64,000 nt of DNA from Paracoccaceae bacterium (GCA_958296035.1 OY282431.1:2898037-2962036); one strand, 5' to 3'. Positions 1 through 9,325 are shown, counted from the first letter of the stretch. Made by a program: numbers and translations. Notes: generated by a model from the sequence alone, not told the origin.

Positions 1-95
1 CCACAATCAACTTTTCTCGCCGCTGCACCAGGTGTCGACAGTTTTCTCGACCGGACCTTATGTTGCCATCAACAATAGCAAGGACAGATAGCGCA

Positions 96-506
96 ATGCG
101 ATTCAACTGCCAACAATTTGCTCTTCCAACTGTCTCACGCCGGCGTTGGCGAGCCGTGTCGACCCTGGCGTTGCTGGCGGTGTTGAACACCGTGCCATCG
201 GTTCCATTGGCCGGTTCCGAAAACCTGCAGCCGGAACCAGTGGCAAGACCTGCAGCAGGCGAGATCTGGGAGGCCGAAGCTGGCTTGAGTCTGCGGCATA
301 TCCTTGAAGACTGGGGCAGGAAGGATGGCTGGCAAGTATTGTGGGACAGCCAGTCCGATATCCGGATTCGCTCAGCGGCAAACTTCTCGGGCAGTTTCGA
401 ACAGGCAGTGCTGAGCATCATGAAGGCAATTTATCCCCGGCATCCACAGTTGCAGATAACACTTTACCTTGGCAACCGGGTGCTGCACGCCAGCATGGCT
501 CCCTGA
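96..506 (+). CDS. TcpQ-domain type IV pilus protein (PilL-like)
   Basis: Small exported protein of a type IVb pilus system. The start at 96 gives an N-terminus with several Arg residues followed by a hydrophobic stretch (residues about 20-39), i.e. a signal peptide; an upstream in-frame ATG at 60 is possible. The C-terminal 85 residues match the TcpQ/PilL C-terminal pattern: a Trp at the domain start, SLR-x-IL-x-DW, GW-x-V-x-W, an F-x-GSF-x-xAV block and a closing LGNRVL strand. In TcpQ and PilL families this domain is a periplasmic partner of the secretin. The next gene begins immediately after its stop codon, so the two are translated together. It is much shorter than plasmid PilL proteins and keeps only the C-terminal domain. 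Confidence 0.75.
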   Translation: MRFNCQQFALPTVSRRRWRAVSTLALLAVLNTVPSVPLAGSENLQPEPVARPAAGEIWEAEAGLSLRHILEDWGRKDGWQVLWDSQSDIRIRSAANFSGSFEQAVLSIMKAIYPRHPQLQITLYLGNRVLHASMAP

Positions 507-2003
507 ATGACGCCACTTTGCGCCTTGACTGTACGCGGTTTGCCGCCTCCGGTGGCAACCGCCCTGATTGCCCTGCTTTTGCTCACCGCAGCAGCATGCG
601 GCGATCCCGAAGCCGACGACAGCCAATTCAAGGCCGCCGAGCAGGCAGCCGAGCAGGCTATTGACGCGTTTGAAAGTCGGGCAGCACTGGCACCCGCCGG
701 GGTTCAGGTGTCTTCAGGCAGCTTTCTGGGCTCTGAAACAGAGCCGCGGCGTCAATTGGAGGGACTGCCGGCGGCAATGCTGCACCAGGGTGCAGTGGTG
801 CTGAACAGCAATGACGCGCTGACCCTGGAAGATATCGCTCATCGCCTCTCCAGAATATCCGGCATTCACCACCGGGTCATTGGAAACGGTGGACTTTCGA
901 CAAACAGAGCCGATGCGCAACGCTTGCTTGCCGACGCCCAAACGCTGAGTCCTGACTTCCAGGGCACGTTGCCCGACGTTCTTGATGCCGTAGCCGCAAG
1001 TTTCGATATCAGCTGGTATTTTCAATCCGGCCAGATCGAAATCTGGCGCCAGGAGCTGCGACATTACCATATTCATGCGCTGCCCAAATCCTCCACGACC
1101 TCAACTTCAATTGGGGCATTCGCGTCTTCCGCCAGCCTGGACATCGTCGCCGAGATCAAATCGGCCATTGCCGATACTGCCGGAGATGCAGCGCAGTTCC
1201 ACTTTGGACAAGGCACGGGTCTGCTGGCGGTAACAGCTTCCCCGGCAGTGCATGCAAGAATTGCCCGACAAATCGAGCGCCTTAACGCAAGCCTCGGACA
1301 GCAAATCGCCTTCGATGTCAGTCTGATGACTGTCAGCTTGCGTCAGGCTGCCGGCTTTGGCGCCAACCTGCGTTTGCTTGTCAAAGCCTCGGACGACAAG
1401 CTCATCGACTTTTCGAGCACGCAGTCACTGGCGAACCCGACCGATACTGTGAATGTCGGCATCATGGCTGGCAATTACGACCTGCGCGCACTGGTCAGTA
1501 CGCTGCAGGACAAGGGCAGGGTCTCGGTCGAAACGCGAACGGGGGCGACCACATCCAACAACCGTATTGTGCCCATTCAAGTCATCCGGGAGGTCGCCTA
1601 TGCCCGCAATATCGAAGTCACTACCGATGCACATGGCAATTCGCAGACGACGATCAATCCCGGGCAATTCACCACTGGCTTCGAAATGTACCTGTTTCCA
1701 AGAGTCATCAACAATCTGGAAGTGCTCCTGAATTTCAGCGTGCGAATCTCGGAACTCGACAACCTCACCGACTTCTCGGCCAATCGCCAGTCGATCCAAC
1801 TTCCGAGTATCTCGACAACAGTGTTTGAGCAGCAATCGATCCTCGGCAATGGCGAAACCCTTGTATTGGCCGGGTTCGAGCGTGATCGCGTCTCGTCCGA
1901 CCGTGACAGCTCATGGTTCGGGGGCAACAGGTCAAGAAGTGCTACGGAGCGGGTGGCGACCGTATTGCTCGTGCGGCCTCGCATATTGCTGCGCAAGACA
2001 TGA
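507..2003 (+). CDS. pilN: Type IVb pilus secretin lipoprotein PilN
   Basis: Outer-membrane secretin forming the pilus channel. A hydrophobic N-terminus ends in Thr-Ala-Ala-Ala-Cys (Cys about residue 31), a lipobox, so this is probably a lipoprotein as in the PilN/BfpB group. Residues about 90-260 look like N0/N1-type ring domains. The C-terminal secretin domain (about 265-498) has VPIQVIREV, a GFEMYLFPRV strand, QLPSISTTVFEQ and GETLVLAGFER, the usual beta-barrel signature. At 498 residues it is close to the family length. Its TGA overlaps the ATG of the next gene (ATGA), indicating translational coupling in the pil operon. Confidence 0.85.
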   Translation: MTPLCALTVRGLPPPVATALIALLLLTAAACGDPEADDSQFKAAEQAAEQAIDAFESRAALAPAGVQVSSGSFLGSETEPRRQLEGLPAAMLHQGAVVLNSNDALTLEDIAHRLSRISGIHHRVIGNGGLSTNRADAQRLLADAQTLSPDFQGTLPDVLDAVAASFDISWYFQSGQIEIWRQELRHYHIHALPKSSTTSTSIGAFASSASLDIVAEIKSAIADTAGDAAQFHFGQGTGLLAVTASPAVHARIARQIERLNASLGQQIAFDVSLMTVSLRQAAGFGANLRLLVKASDDKLIDFSSTQSLANPTDTVNVGIMAGNYDLRALVSTLQDKGRVSVETRTGATTSNNRIVPIQVIREVAYARNIEVTTDAHGNSQTTINPGQFTTGFEMYLFPRVINNLEVLLNFSVRISELDNLTDFSANRQSIQLPSISTTVFEQQSILGNGETLVLAGFERDRVSSDRDSSWFGGNRSRSATERVATVLLVRPRILLRKT

Positions 2004-3310
2004 AGACAGGGACGGTGAAAAGCCGGCGCCGCAAACCGGTCATGCAATTTGTCCCTCCCAATCGCATTCGCCTTGGTAACCGACACGCGGTGGCCGATAT
2101 TCTCTGGCAGCCAGTGCGAGAGGGATTATCCATTCAGGATCAGGTCAATCTGGCCTCGGGCCAACGCAGCAATCTTGATCTGTTCACGACGTTTGGTGAT
2201 GGGCGCCAGTTTGGATTTGCGAGAACGGGAGACGGCACGGGAAACGGAATGCTGGCTGCTGCCAGCGTGATCGACCGTGACAGGATGGGAAACAGCTGGC
2301 TTGCGTCCTTCGCACTCGACGAGGGCGGCCCCTGGTGGATTGTCGCCATGCGCTCCGGATTGATTTACGAAGATCGGATCTGCGCCGATCTGTCAAAGGC
2401 GCGTTCCCTGCATAGTGAACTCTCGGGTGCTCCCGATTGGGAACTGGTCGTGGCTCCCGAAGACTGGCAGATCAGGTCTGCTGACGGGCGCCTTCTTCCC
2501 GACGTACTGGACATTGCCAGTGCCGCCAGATTGCGGCCGATAAACCGCGTGCGTCGCCACGCCACGCGGGCCGCGGCTCTGTGTTTGTCATGCGCGATTG
2601 GTTACCTGTGCTGGGCATACCTGCCCGACTTGATTCAGAGATTCCAGACGCCCAGCCCTGATCCGATACCCGAATCCAGGGTTGAGGTGATGACCGCGCC
2701 CTGGGAAGACAGACCGGGGCTCGCAGCGTTCAGTTCACTATGCACACAGCACATCGACCGCCTGTTCATTGCAATTGCCGGCTGGAAAAGCAGGTCGGTT
2801 TCCTGCCTGCTCACCGAAGACGGGATCAGTCTGCGGTCGGAATGGAAGCGGCAAGGTGGTCGTCCAGGCCTCCTCAAGAGGGCCATTCTTGAACGGACCG
2901 GGGTTCGCGTGCGAACCGAATGTGGCGGCCAATGCATCAACTTCAGCGAGGCTGTACCCTTGCCCGGCCGCGCCGGTGATTCCTTGCGCCCGCCGTGGCC
3001 CTCGGAAGTTGTCGACAAGATAATCCTGGAACGTTTCCAGTCGCTCGGGCTTCAACTGGCCATGCAAAACCAGCCCATGCGCCTTGCGGTCGAGACCGGC
3101 GACGTGGCCCGCATTCAACGCTTCGGTCACCACGACATTACGATCACGACATCGGCTGCGGTTGACGAATATGCCCGTCTGTTATCCGATGTGCCGGCCC
3201 TGGTTCCGGAATCTCTTGTCTACACGCCGGACGCACGAGCCTGGACCGTTACAGCCAAGGTCTACCACTTGCCTCCGCCCCGGTATTGGCAGCCCGGAAG
3301 CATTCAATGA
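2000..3310 (+). CDS. pilO: Type IVb pilus accessory protein PilO
   Basis: Inner-membrane assembly protein of the thin pilus. The start is placed at 2000, where ATGA overlaps the pilN stop; the frame is open further upstream inside pilN. About 436 residues, close to plasmid PilO. The N-terminal cytoplasmic half is followed by one membrane segment at about residues 190-212 (ALCLSCAIGYLCWAYLP) and a periplasmic C-terminal domain with paired Cys residues (for example C-GGQ-C), which may form a disulfide. Named mainly from its position between secretin and PilP plus this topology; the sequence itself is less diagnostic than its neighbours. Confidence 0.72.
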   Translation: MKTGTVKSRRRKPVMQFVPPNRIRLGNRHAVADILWQPVREGLSIQDQVNLASGQRSNLDLFTTFGDGRQFGFARTGDGTGNGMLAAASVIDRDRMGNSWLASFALDEGGPWWIVAMRSGLIYEDRICADLSKARSLHSELSGAPDWELVVAPEDWQIRSADGRLLPDVLDIASAARLRPINRVRRHATRAAALCLSCAIGYLCWAYLPDLIQRFQTPSPDPIPESRVEVMTAPWEDRPGLAAFSSLCTQHIDRLFIAIAGWKSRSVSCLLTEDGISLRSEWKRQGGRPGLLKRAILERTGVRVRTECGGQCINFSEAVPLPGRAGDSLRPPWPSEVVDKIILERFQSLGLQLAMQNQPMRLAVETGDVARIQRFGHHDITITTSAAVDEYARLLSDVPALVPESLVYTPDARAWTVTAKVYHLPPPRYWQPGSIQ

Positions 3311-4563
3311 CGTGTATTGCATTAACCTTCGGTGAGCACGCTGCTGGCGCCCGTCGAAAGGCAGAAACTTCCCCGATCCTGACACACTCAATCCTTGTCG
3401 CAGTAGCATTTGCCATGCTGTGGCCCCACACTGCAATCGGCGGCGACGAGCTTATGCCAGGCTGGCCTGCACAACTGGTGCACGATCCGCAGCTGCAGGC
3501 AAGTGACGTCCCTTCGCCCGAGGCGAAAAGTTCCCGAACTTCCGCAGTTGAGAGGCAACAACCTTTCGGAGCCGACATTGGTGATCCACCTGAGACAGAT
3601 GGGATTGGCCAATTGTGCCAGGGTCCCGAATGTCAGCAGACCTCCAGAGTTCAGGATACTGTCTTGCCGGCGATGCAAGCTGCTGAAATCCAGCAACCAG
3701 ACTGGATTGATACCTCCGCTCGGCAATTCGAACTTCTGTCCGGACCTGCGAGCGCGCCAGGTGAAAGGCCGGGCAGTATGGCAGCAGAAAAAGAAGCGGA
3801 AGATCCCGCCGACCTGGCACGACCACTATCGGGACAGCCTTCAGTTGATCGAACAACCGGTGACATCTCCGGCACTGCCGCGAATTTGGCGGATCACAAT
3901 CGCCCGGCGGCGACTGCGCCCCCGGCAGATGACCGGAAAGCCGTACCAGATGAAACAGTACCCGACCAGGATCCGATAGCGCTGATGCAACAGCAGCTGC
4001 TGGCGTCAAGCGGGCTGCTGGCACGTCAGTCCGAGATTTCGGAAAGCATCATTCTCATGGAGCAACAACTCAAGCAAGCCGAGTTGATTACAAGGCTGAT
4101 TACCATTCTGGGGCCGGATACACCAATCGAGATTCTTCCCGGTGAATACCGAAGCTACAGGAATACACCTGCCGGCGAGCGGATTTCTGCCGAGAATGCC
4201 CTTCGCAAGGCACAGGCCCAGGCGCAACTGGTTCGCATGCAGATGGAGCTTGTCCTGGCCGAAGCCGAGTTGCGCCAGGCGGCCAGCAGTACCGCAGTCT
4301 ACGCCACGCCCCCTGTACAAGCTGCCGAGACACCCCGTGATCCGGTCCTCGAGTCGGGCCCCGTGGCACCCATTACATTGATCGTGCACGAAATCAGCGG
4401 GCAGGGAAGCGAACTTGAGGCCATTGTCGAATGGGATGGAGAGCGCCATCGTGTGCGGACAGGCAGCATCATTGGAGACGGTGCAGAAATTGTGTCCATC
4501 GATGCTGAAGCCGTCGAGATTGTTGACGGAGGCAGGGAGTCTCGAATTGAAGTCGGATATTGA
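3307..4563 (+). CDS. pilP: Type IV pilus biogenesis protein PilP
   Basis: Periplasmic or inner-membrane anchored pilus assembly protein. The ATG at 3307 overlaps the pilO stop. A hydrophobic segment at about residues 26-43 follows an Arg-rich start. The middle (about 50-215) is low-complexity, rich in Pro, Glu and Ala; residues 220-320 are Gln/Glu/Ala-rich and probably coiled coil. The last 65 residues (from ITLIVHEISG) form a beta-rich domain with a GSIIGDGAEIVSID motif, typical of the PilP C-terminus, which resembles GspC/PilP homology domains. At 418 residues it is far longer than the roughly 150-residue plasmid PilP because of the linker and coiled-coil region. Confidence 0.7.
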   Translation: MTCIALTFGEHAAGARRKAETSPILTHSILVAVAFAMLWPHTAIGGDELMPGWPAQLVHDPQLQASDVPSPEAKSSRTSAVERQQPFGADIGDPPETDGIGQLCQGPECQQTSRVQDTVLPAMQAAEIQQPDWIDTSARQFELLSGPASAPGERPGSMAAEKEAEDPADLARPLSGQPSVDRTTGDISGTAANLADHNRPAATAPPADDRKAVPDETVPDQDPIALMQQQLLASSGLLARQSEISESIILMEQQLKQAELITRLITILGPDTPIEILPGEYRSYRNTPAGERISAENALRKAQAQAQLVRMQMELVLAEAELRQAASSTAVYATPPVQAAETPRDPVLESGPVAPITLIVHEISGQGSELEAIVEWDGERHRVRTGSIIGDGAEIVSIDAEAVEIVDGGRESRIEVGY

Positions 4564-6226
4564 AGATCGAACCACAACGGCACTGCAATCGCAGGTCACG
4601 GGCGGCAAGCCAAACGAGGCGTCGGACGAACAGTCCAGCTTTCTTGACGAGTTGCGCACCGGCCCCCTGTTGTCCGGTGCAGATGGGCCACTAGCAGTCT
4701 CGTCAGCAGACCGGGCCCTGATTGCGGTATTTGGCAGCGGCCTCGCTGTCGTGGCTGCAGGCAGCCGTTGGTCGCCCGAGGTCAAGGCCGTGCTGGATCG
4801 AGCCATCCGGTCAGACCTTCAAATCGTCAGAATTGTTGAGTCCGAAAGCAAGATCATTCTTGCAGTTTACGAAAAACATGCCGGCGACGGGAGCAACGGA
4901 GGCCCCAAGGGCGAGATCGAGCGCCAGAGAGAGTTGAGACATATCATTTCCCAGGCCGCAGTGGAGAGTGCGTCCGACATCCACATTCAGGTCTATCCCG
5001 GCTATTGCGACATTCGCATCCGTGTCCATGGAAGATTGCGCGACCTGTCCAACAGATCCGCCGAGGAAGGTACGGCGATCATAAATGCAGCTTTTGCCGT
5101 TGCCACCGATCACGGTTCGGAATCGGGCGTTTCCGGATTCATGAAGGGAACACTAACCAGAGCCTCGGGACTGCTGCCCACCGATGTCGACCTGATCCGG
5201 CTCCAGTATTCGCCGACTTCGGGACATCGGCCGTCACTGGTCATGCGGCTCAAATACGCCATCAAGAAAGGTGAAACCGATATTGCGGGGCTCGGCTATC
5301 TGCGCCAGCAGGTCCGTGATATCGGCATCATGCGCCGGCGCACGAGCGGTCTATATCTGCTTGCCGGCAAGGTATCCTCCGGCAAGACCACGACCCTGCA
5401 GCGCATTCTCAATGCCATGATCCGGGAAAAGGCCTTCGAAATATCCGCCTTCGCCATAGAGGAGCCCGTCGAGCTCGAGATTTCGGGGGCGGTGCATGTG
5501 GCGGTCGTGCCAAGATCCGGACAGACTCGCCGCCAGGCCTTTGCCGAGGCCGTAAAGTCGACGCTACGCTCGGATCCCAACGTCATTGTGCTTGGCGAGC
5601 TGCGTGACGAGGAACTGGCAGGAAATGCCCTCGAGCTGGCGATGACCGGTCATGCCCTTTGGTCGACTGTTCATTCCGGTTCGGCACTCGGCATTCTCGA
5701 TCGTCTCAATGATCTCGGTGTGGCGCCCTGGAAGCTGGCGGAGCCAAGTGTGATCAAGGGGCTCATCTACCAGCGTCTGGTCGGCACCCTGTGTCCGCAC
5801 TGCAAGCTCAGCTATCGAACAGCGCTGGCTCGCCAGGCCATATCCGGCGCCATGGTCGAAGAGGTTGCGGGGCTGTCAGGACGATCACCGGAACGGCTGT
5901 TCCTGCGCGGGCCTGGCTGCGAGAAGTGCAGCAGCGGGCTCGGTGGACGCACAGTGGTTGCAGAGACCGTCTTGCCTGATCCGATACTGCTGAACCACTA
6001 TGTCAGTGAAGACCGCACCGCCATGCGTGAGTACTGGCTGCGACCTGTCGAGCAGGGTGGTGTCGGCGGCATTCCGGTCATGCACCATGCGATGATCAAG
6101 GTGGGCCGTGGCACTTGTGACATCAACGAGGTCGAGGAAGAAATCGATCTGGTCAGCAGCTACCGGCGCGATTATCCGTTTCATGCCCGTAGGCTGGCAG
6201 CAGACTTGAAACGTTTCCAGTCATGA
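4547..6226 (+). CDS. pilQ: Pilus assembly ATPase PilQ (GspE family)
   Basis: Cytoplasmic secretion ATPase powering pilus extension. Walker A is GKVSSGKTT; the Asp-box/Walker B region reads VIVLGELRDEE, followed by a His box (TGHALWSTVHSGSA), all diagnostic of GspE/PilT ATPases. Two Cys pairs (CPHC and CEKC) form the zinc site typical of assembly ATPases. No ATG lies near the pilP stop. The best start is TTG at 4547, 7 bases after a purine-rich GGAGGCAGGGAG, so the gene begins inside pilP; another in-frame TTG lies at 4523 and an ATG at 4415. About 559 residues, near the plasmid PilQ length. The pilR start overlaps its stop. Confidence 0.88.
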   Translation: MKSDIEDRTTTALQSQVTGGKPNEASDEQSSFLDELRTGPLLSGADGPLAVSSADRALIAVFGSGLAVVAAGSRWSPEVKAVLDRAIRSDLQIVRIVESESKIILAVYEKHAGDGSNGGPKGEIERQRELRHIISQAAVESASDIHIQVYPGYCDIRIRVHGRLRDLSNRSAEEGTAIINAAFAVATDHGSESGVSGFMKGTLTRASGLLPTDVDLIRLQYSPTSGHRPSLVMRLKYAIKKGETDIAGLGYLRQQVRDIGIMRRRTSGLYLLAGKVSSGKTTTLQRILNAMIREKAFEISAFAIEEPVELEISGAVHVAVVPRSGQTRRQAFAEAVKSTLRSDPNVIVLGELRDEELAGNALELAMTGHALWSTVHSGSALGILDRLNDLGVAPWKLAEPSVIKGLIYQRLVGTLCPHCKLSYRTALARQAISGAMVEEVAGLSGRSPERLFLRGPGCEKCSSGLGGRTVVAETVLPDPILLNHYVSEDRTAMREYWLRPVEQGGVGGIPVMHHAMIKVGRGTCDINEVEEEIDLVSSYRRDYPFHARRLAADLKRFQS

Positions 6227-7311
6227 CAGGGCAGTTGTTGGGCCGCTCTCTGGCACACGCCAAGCAACTCGTCCTGCGGGCTCAGCTTAGCAGGAAGATG
6301 CGTGTTGCGGTGTATCGGGAAGTGGTGGCACTCATGCGCGCCGGCTTTTCCCGCGCCGAGGCAATCGAGATAATGTGGACGGTCCAGACGAATGAAGGGC
6401 TGCGCAGCCGGGGCGTTCTACCGGCAGTTCTTTCTGATATCCGATTGCGCATACGAAACGGTCTGTCGTTCAGTGACGCCTTGCGTCGCTGGGTTCCCGG
6501 CGAGGACCGCATGGTCATAAGCACAATAGAGCACGGCGATCGCTTCGCCGATCATTTGGAAATCTACTGCGAAACCGTCGAACAAAAGTCCGATCTGCTC
6601 GCCAACAGCACCGCATCCCTGTGCTATCCGGCGATGCTGGTTGTTACGGCCTATGGCATGCTGGCGTATTTTAGCACATCAATCGTACCAACCCTGGACC
6701 GCATCCTGCCTGTCAGGAAGTGGGATGGGTTTGCGCCCATCGTGTTCAGAACCGGAAAGCTGGCAGCCGACGGGATTCCAATTGCGGTTGCCATGCTGGT
6801 CCTCGTGCCGGCGGTCATTCTGGTCCTGCTGCCGCGCTGGGCCCGTCGTGGTCGGAGCACCGCCGACAAATTTCCCGTATTCGCACTCTACCGCGTTCAT
6901 ACCGGAATACTGTTCCTGCAGTCCATGGCTTGCCTGATGTCAAGCGGCATGTCGGCGATGGAGGCAATTCGCCGCATCAGACCATCAGCCAACAGGTATG
7001 TCCGCTATCGACTGGATCTGGTCAGATATCACCTGCTCAACGGGCTTGATCTGGGATCTGCCATGCAAAAGGCAGAGACCGGGTGGCCAGATCCTGAATT
7101 GAATCTGACGCTCAAGATACTGGCCAGGACGCCCGAGTTTCCGCAGCACCTGCTGGTTTGTGCCCAAAGATGGATGGGTGAACGTCACAAACTGGTAGAG
7201 CGTCAACTTGCGCTGTTGCGAGCAATCTCCTTTGCGGCGGTCTTCGGCGTCATCTTCCTGGTTGTCCTGACCATGTACGATATTCAGTCCCAGGTTGCCG
7301 CCGGTTTCTGA
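6223..7311 (+). CDS. pilR: Pilus inner-membrane platform protein PilR (GspF family)
   Basis: Polytopic platform protein on which the ATPase PilQ acts. ATGA overlaps the pilQ stop. 362 residues with two GspF repeats: the first includes MRAGFSRAEAIEIMW, the second MSSGMSAMEAIRRI. Three membrane segments are visible at about 141-165, 186-208 and 336-355, the standard GspF/PilR topology. In R64-type operons the prepilin gene pilS follows immediately; here about 4.6 kb of other genes separates pilR from pilS, so the operon has been opened by insertion. Confidence 0.85.
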   Translation: MTGQLLGRSLAHAKQLVLRAQLSRKMRVAVYREVVALMRAGFSRAEAIEIMWTVQTNEGLRSRGVLPAVLSDIRLRIRNGLSFSDALRRWVPGEDRMVISTIEHGDRFADHLEIYCETVEQKSDLLANSTASLCYPAMLVVTAYGMLAYFSTSIVPTLDRILPVRKWDGFAPIVFRTGKLAADGIPIAVAMLVLVPAVILVLLPRWARRGRSTADKFPVFALYRVHTGILFLQSMACLMSSGMSAMEAIRRIRPSANRYVRYRLDLVRYHLLNGLDLGSAMQKAETGWPDPELNLTLKILARTPEFPQHLLVCAQRWMGERHKLVERQLALLRAISFAAVFGVIFLVVLTMYDIQSQVAAGF

Positions 7312-7418
7312 ACGGGCGGACATCTGCCCGACAGGATGTCGCGTTCTGCAATCCTGGACGGGTCAAGCTGGCGTCATTCCTGCAGTCCGGACACGACCCG
7401 GAGGTTGCCCAGCCCTAA

Positions 7419-7685
7419 ATGTCGGGCTTCAATGGTTTGACCTCAGGCCCTTCACTCCACGTTCGCCAAGGTGATCGATTGTCCCTTTACTTCGAAAACG
7501 TGTGTGATCAACACTCGGCTATTCATTGGCATGGCAACCACATTGACAACGCGATGGACGGGGTACCAGACCTTGCACAGGTGGCGGGGGCACCTGGCCG
7601 GTTCTACCACCACGCGCCCCTACCGACGCTTCATCCGACACCTCACGGTGCTGAACGCACGGCTCGGGGTGAAAGTGGTGGTTAA
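7419..7685 (+). pseudogene. Multicopper oxidase N-terminal fragment
   Basis: Translation from 7419 gives about 55 residues that match the first cupredoxin domain of multicopper oxidases: GPSLHVRQGDRL, then AIHWHG (type 2/3 copper ligands), then DGVPDLAQ. The match then breaks down, and the remaining three quarters of an oxidase, including the C-terminal H-C-H copper ligands, is absent. This is a scrap of a larger gene, probably brought in or left behind with the insertion between pilR and pilS. Confidence 0.6.
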
Positions 7686-7742
7686 CCTTCGCCTTCCCGC
7701 GGGACTTTCACCCGCTGTCCAATCGCCAGTTAGCCTGGCGCA

Positions 7743-7763
7743 CGCCATACGAGAACCACTCCC
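7743..7763. repeat. 21-bp direct repeat, copy 1
   Basis: This 21-bp sequence, whose core is CATACGAGAACCACTCCC, recurs exactly at 41523-41543. Here it lies about 77 bp upstream of the DprA-like gene of the ShosTA-like pair; the other copy lies 47 bp upstream of the ATPase-PIN pair. Flanks on either side do not match, so this is not simply a long duplicated promoter region. Confidence 0.7.
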
Positions 7764-7839
7764 CTGTCCCATGCGTACGTTGCAGAACGGTAACCCTGCA
7801 TTTATAGGTCTTGGACAGTCGCGGGATCCGGAGATAGAC

Positions 7840-8733
7840 ATGTTGCTACAGGACCCGGTGCCAGATCCGGTCGAAACATTGGCAATTTCACCCTATCTGG
7901 AAATGGGGGCTTATGAAGAACTTTGGCACCGCAAGGGAACCACATTCAAATCGTTGGCATCTATTCTAACACTACCTTCTGGTCGTTTCCCGTCACAGTT
8001 GGTCCCCCAAGAAAAGGCAGACGCTAGCGCTGCCAAGACTCGTTCATATCTTGCCAGTGCCGGCGTAGTCAACTTCGGTGTCGCGGTGAACGGGACAGCA
8101 GATTATCCAAAACGGCTAAACGATGCAGTATCACCGGTGGCGTTGCTTTACTATCAGGGATGGTGGAATTTCACTGAATCACCCTGCGTTGCAGTAGTCG
8201 GGTCGCGCAAGCCATCACCGGAGGGAATAGCCCGCACCCGACGCTTGGTGCGCTTGCTTGTAAATGACGAATTCACGATTGTCTCTGGGCTTGCCGCCGG
8301 CATTGACTATACAGCACACACAACGGCGCTGGATGCGAAAGGTCTAACCATCGCCGTGTTAGGAACACCACTGTCTCGAACCTATCCAAGAGAAAACGCT
8401 GAACTTCAGAAACGGATTGCAGAAACCTGCCTAGTCATCAGCCAGGTGCCCGTACGACGTTACGAATCACGAGACTGGCGATGGAACCGGAGGTTCTTCC
8501 CAGAGCGTAACAAGACCATGTCGGCACTAAGCAAAGCCACTATCATTGTCGAAGCTGGTGAAATCTCTGGAACTCTGATCCACGCAAGGGCCGCCCTCCG
8601 GCAGAATCGCAAACTGTTCATACTTGACAACTGCTTCCGAAATCCCGGTCTGACCTGGCCAGCACGTTTCGAGGCAAAGGGAGCCATCAGGGTCAGGGAA
8701 TATGACGATATCCGACGGCATCTCTCCGCATAG
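7840..8733 (+). CDS. DprA/Smf-like protein (ShosA-like antitoxin)
   Basis: DprA-fold nucleotide- and DNA-binding protein. The start at 7840 is chosen because upstream in-frame residues run through the oxidase scrap and make no sense; this gives 297 residues. Rossmann-type motifs are clear: VAVVGSRKPSPEG, IVSGLAAGIDYTAHTTAL, TIAVLGTPL with YPRENAEL, and MSALSKATIIVEAGEISGT. The C-terminal winged helix of housekeeping DprA seems missing. The phosphoribosyltransferase gene overlaps its 3' end by 32 bp. A DprA-like gene coupled to a phosphoribosyltransferase is the layout of ShosTA, a toxin-antitoxin phage-defence system. The family assignment is firm; the ShosTA role is inferred from gene pairing. 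Confidence 0.75.
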   Translation: MLLQDPVPDPVETLAISPYLEMGAYEELWHRKGTTFKSLASILTLPSGRFPSQLVPQEKADASAAKTRSYLASAGVVNFGVAVNGTADYPKRLNDAVSPVALLYYQGWWNFTESPCVAVVGSRKPSPEGIARTRRLVRLLVNDEFTIVSGLAAGIDYTAHTTALDAKGLTIAVLGTPLSRTYPRENAELQKRIAETCLVISQVPVRRYESRDWRWNRRFFPERNKTMSALSKATIIVEAGEISGTLIHARAALRQNRKLFILDNCFRNPGLTWPARFEAKGAIRVREYDDIRRHLSA

Positions 8734-9325
8734 GTTCAGGAAAATTGATGCTCTGTTACGTTCGTTTTACCCGCATATCGGGGGAAACGACCGGTGTTCC
8801 TATTTGTATGACTATACAGCACATGGGGGCTACCAGCATAGCGATGCAAACCAACTGATACTTAACTTCAAAGAGCCGATGAAGGAAAAAGGCAAGCCAG
8901 GCTGGCACTACAAGGAATCCGCAATCCACGATATCGCCAAGGCTTTCACTCAAAACTTTGCAGAATTCGACATGTCCCGCTACACGTTTGTACCTGTGCC
9001 ACCATCTGCGGCACACGGGGATCCAGCGCATGACGATCGCATCGTACAAATGCTCTGCCGAATACAATCCCCGCAGGATGAGCGGGAACTGATTATTCAA
9101 GCAGAAACCATGCAACCAGCCCTTAGGGATGGCACGCGTAATCCGGATGAATATGTAAAGCAGTACAGGATAAACGAAAAACTTGTCCAAGCACCGCCAA
9201 GTATGATCCTTGTTGTTGACGATATTTTGAGAACCGGAGCACATTTCAGGGCGGCAAAGACCGTCCTGCGGGAACGGTTCCCTGACGTTCGGATTTCGGG
9301 ACTGTTCGTAGCACGAAGCATTTAG
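8702..9325 (+). CDS. Phosphoribosyltransferase-like protein (ShosT-like toxin)
   Basis: 207 residues with a type I phosphoribosyltransferase PRPP loop, MILVVDDILRTGAHF, near residues 166-181 and a preceding YTFVPVPPSAAHGDP strand-loop, as in ComF-like PRTases. No zinc-finger region of ComF is present. Translation is coupled to the DprA-like gene by a 32-bp overlap. In ShosTA the PRTase is the toxic component, restrained by the DprA-like partner. The start at 8702 has no strong ribosome site of its own, consistent with coupling. It could alternatively be a ComF-like competence protein, but the tight pairing and location in an IS-rich accessory block favour defence. Confidence 0.7.
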   Translation: MTISDGISPHRFRKIDALLRSFYPHIGGNDRCSYLYDYTAHGGYQHSDANQLILNFKEPMKEKGKPGWHYKESAIHDIAKAFTQNFAEFDMSRYTFVPVPPSAAHGDPAHDDRIVQMLCRIQSPQDERELIIQAETMQPALRDGTRNPDEYVKQYRINEKLVQAPPSMILVVDDILRTGAHFRAAKTVLRERFPDVRISGLFVARSI

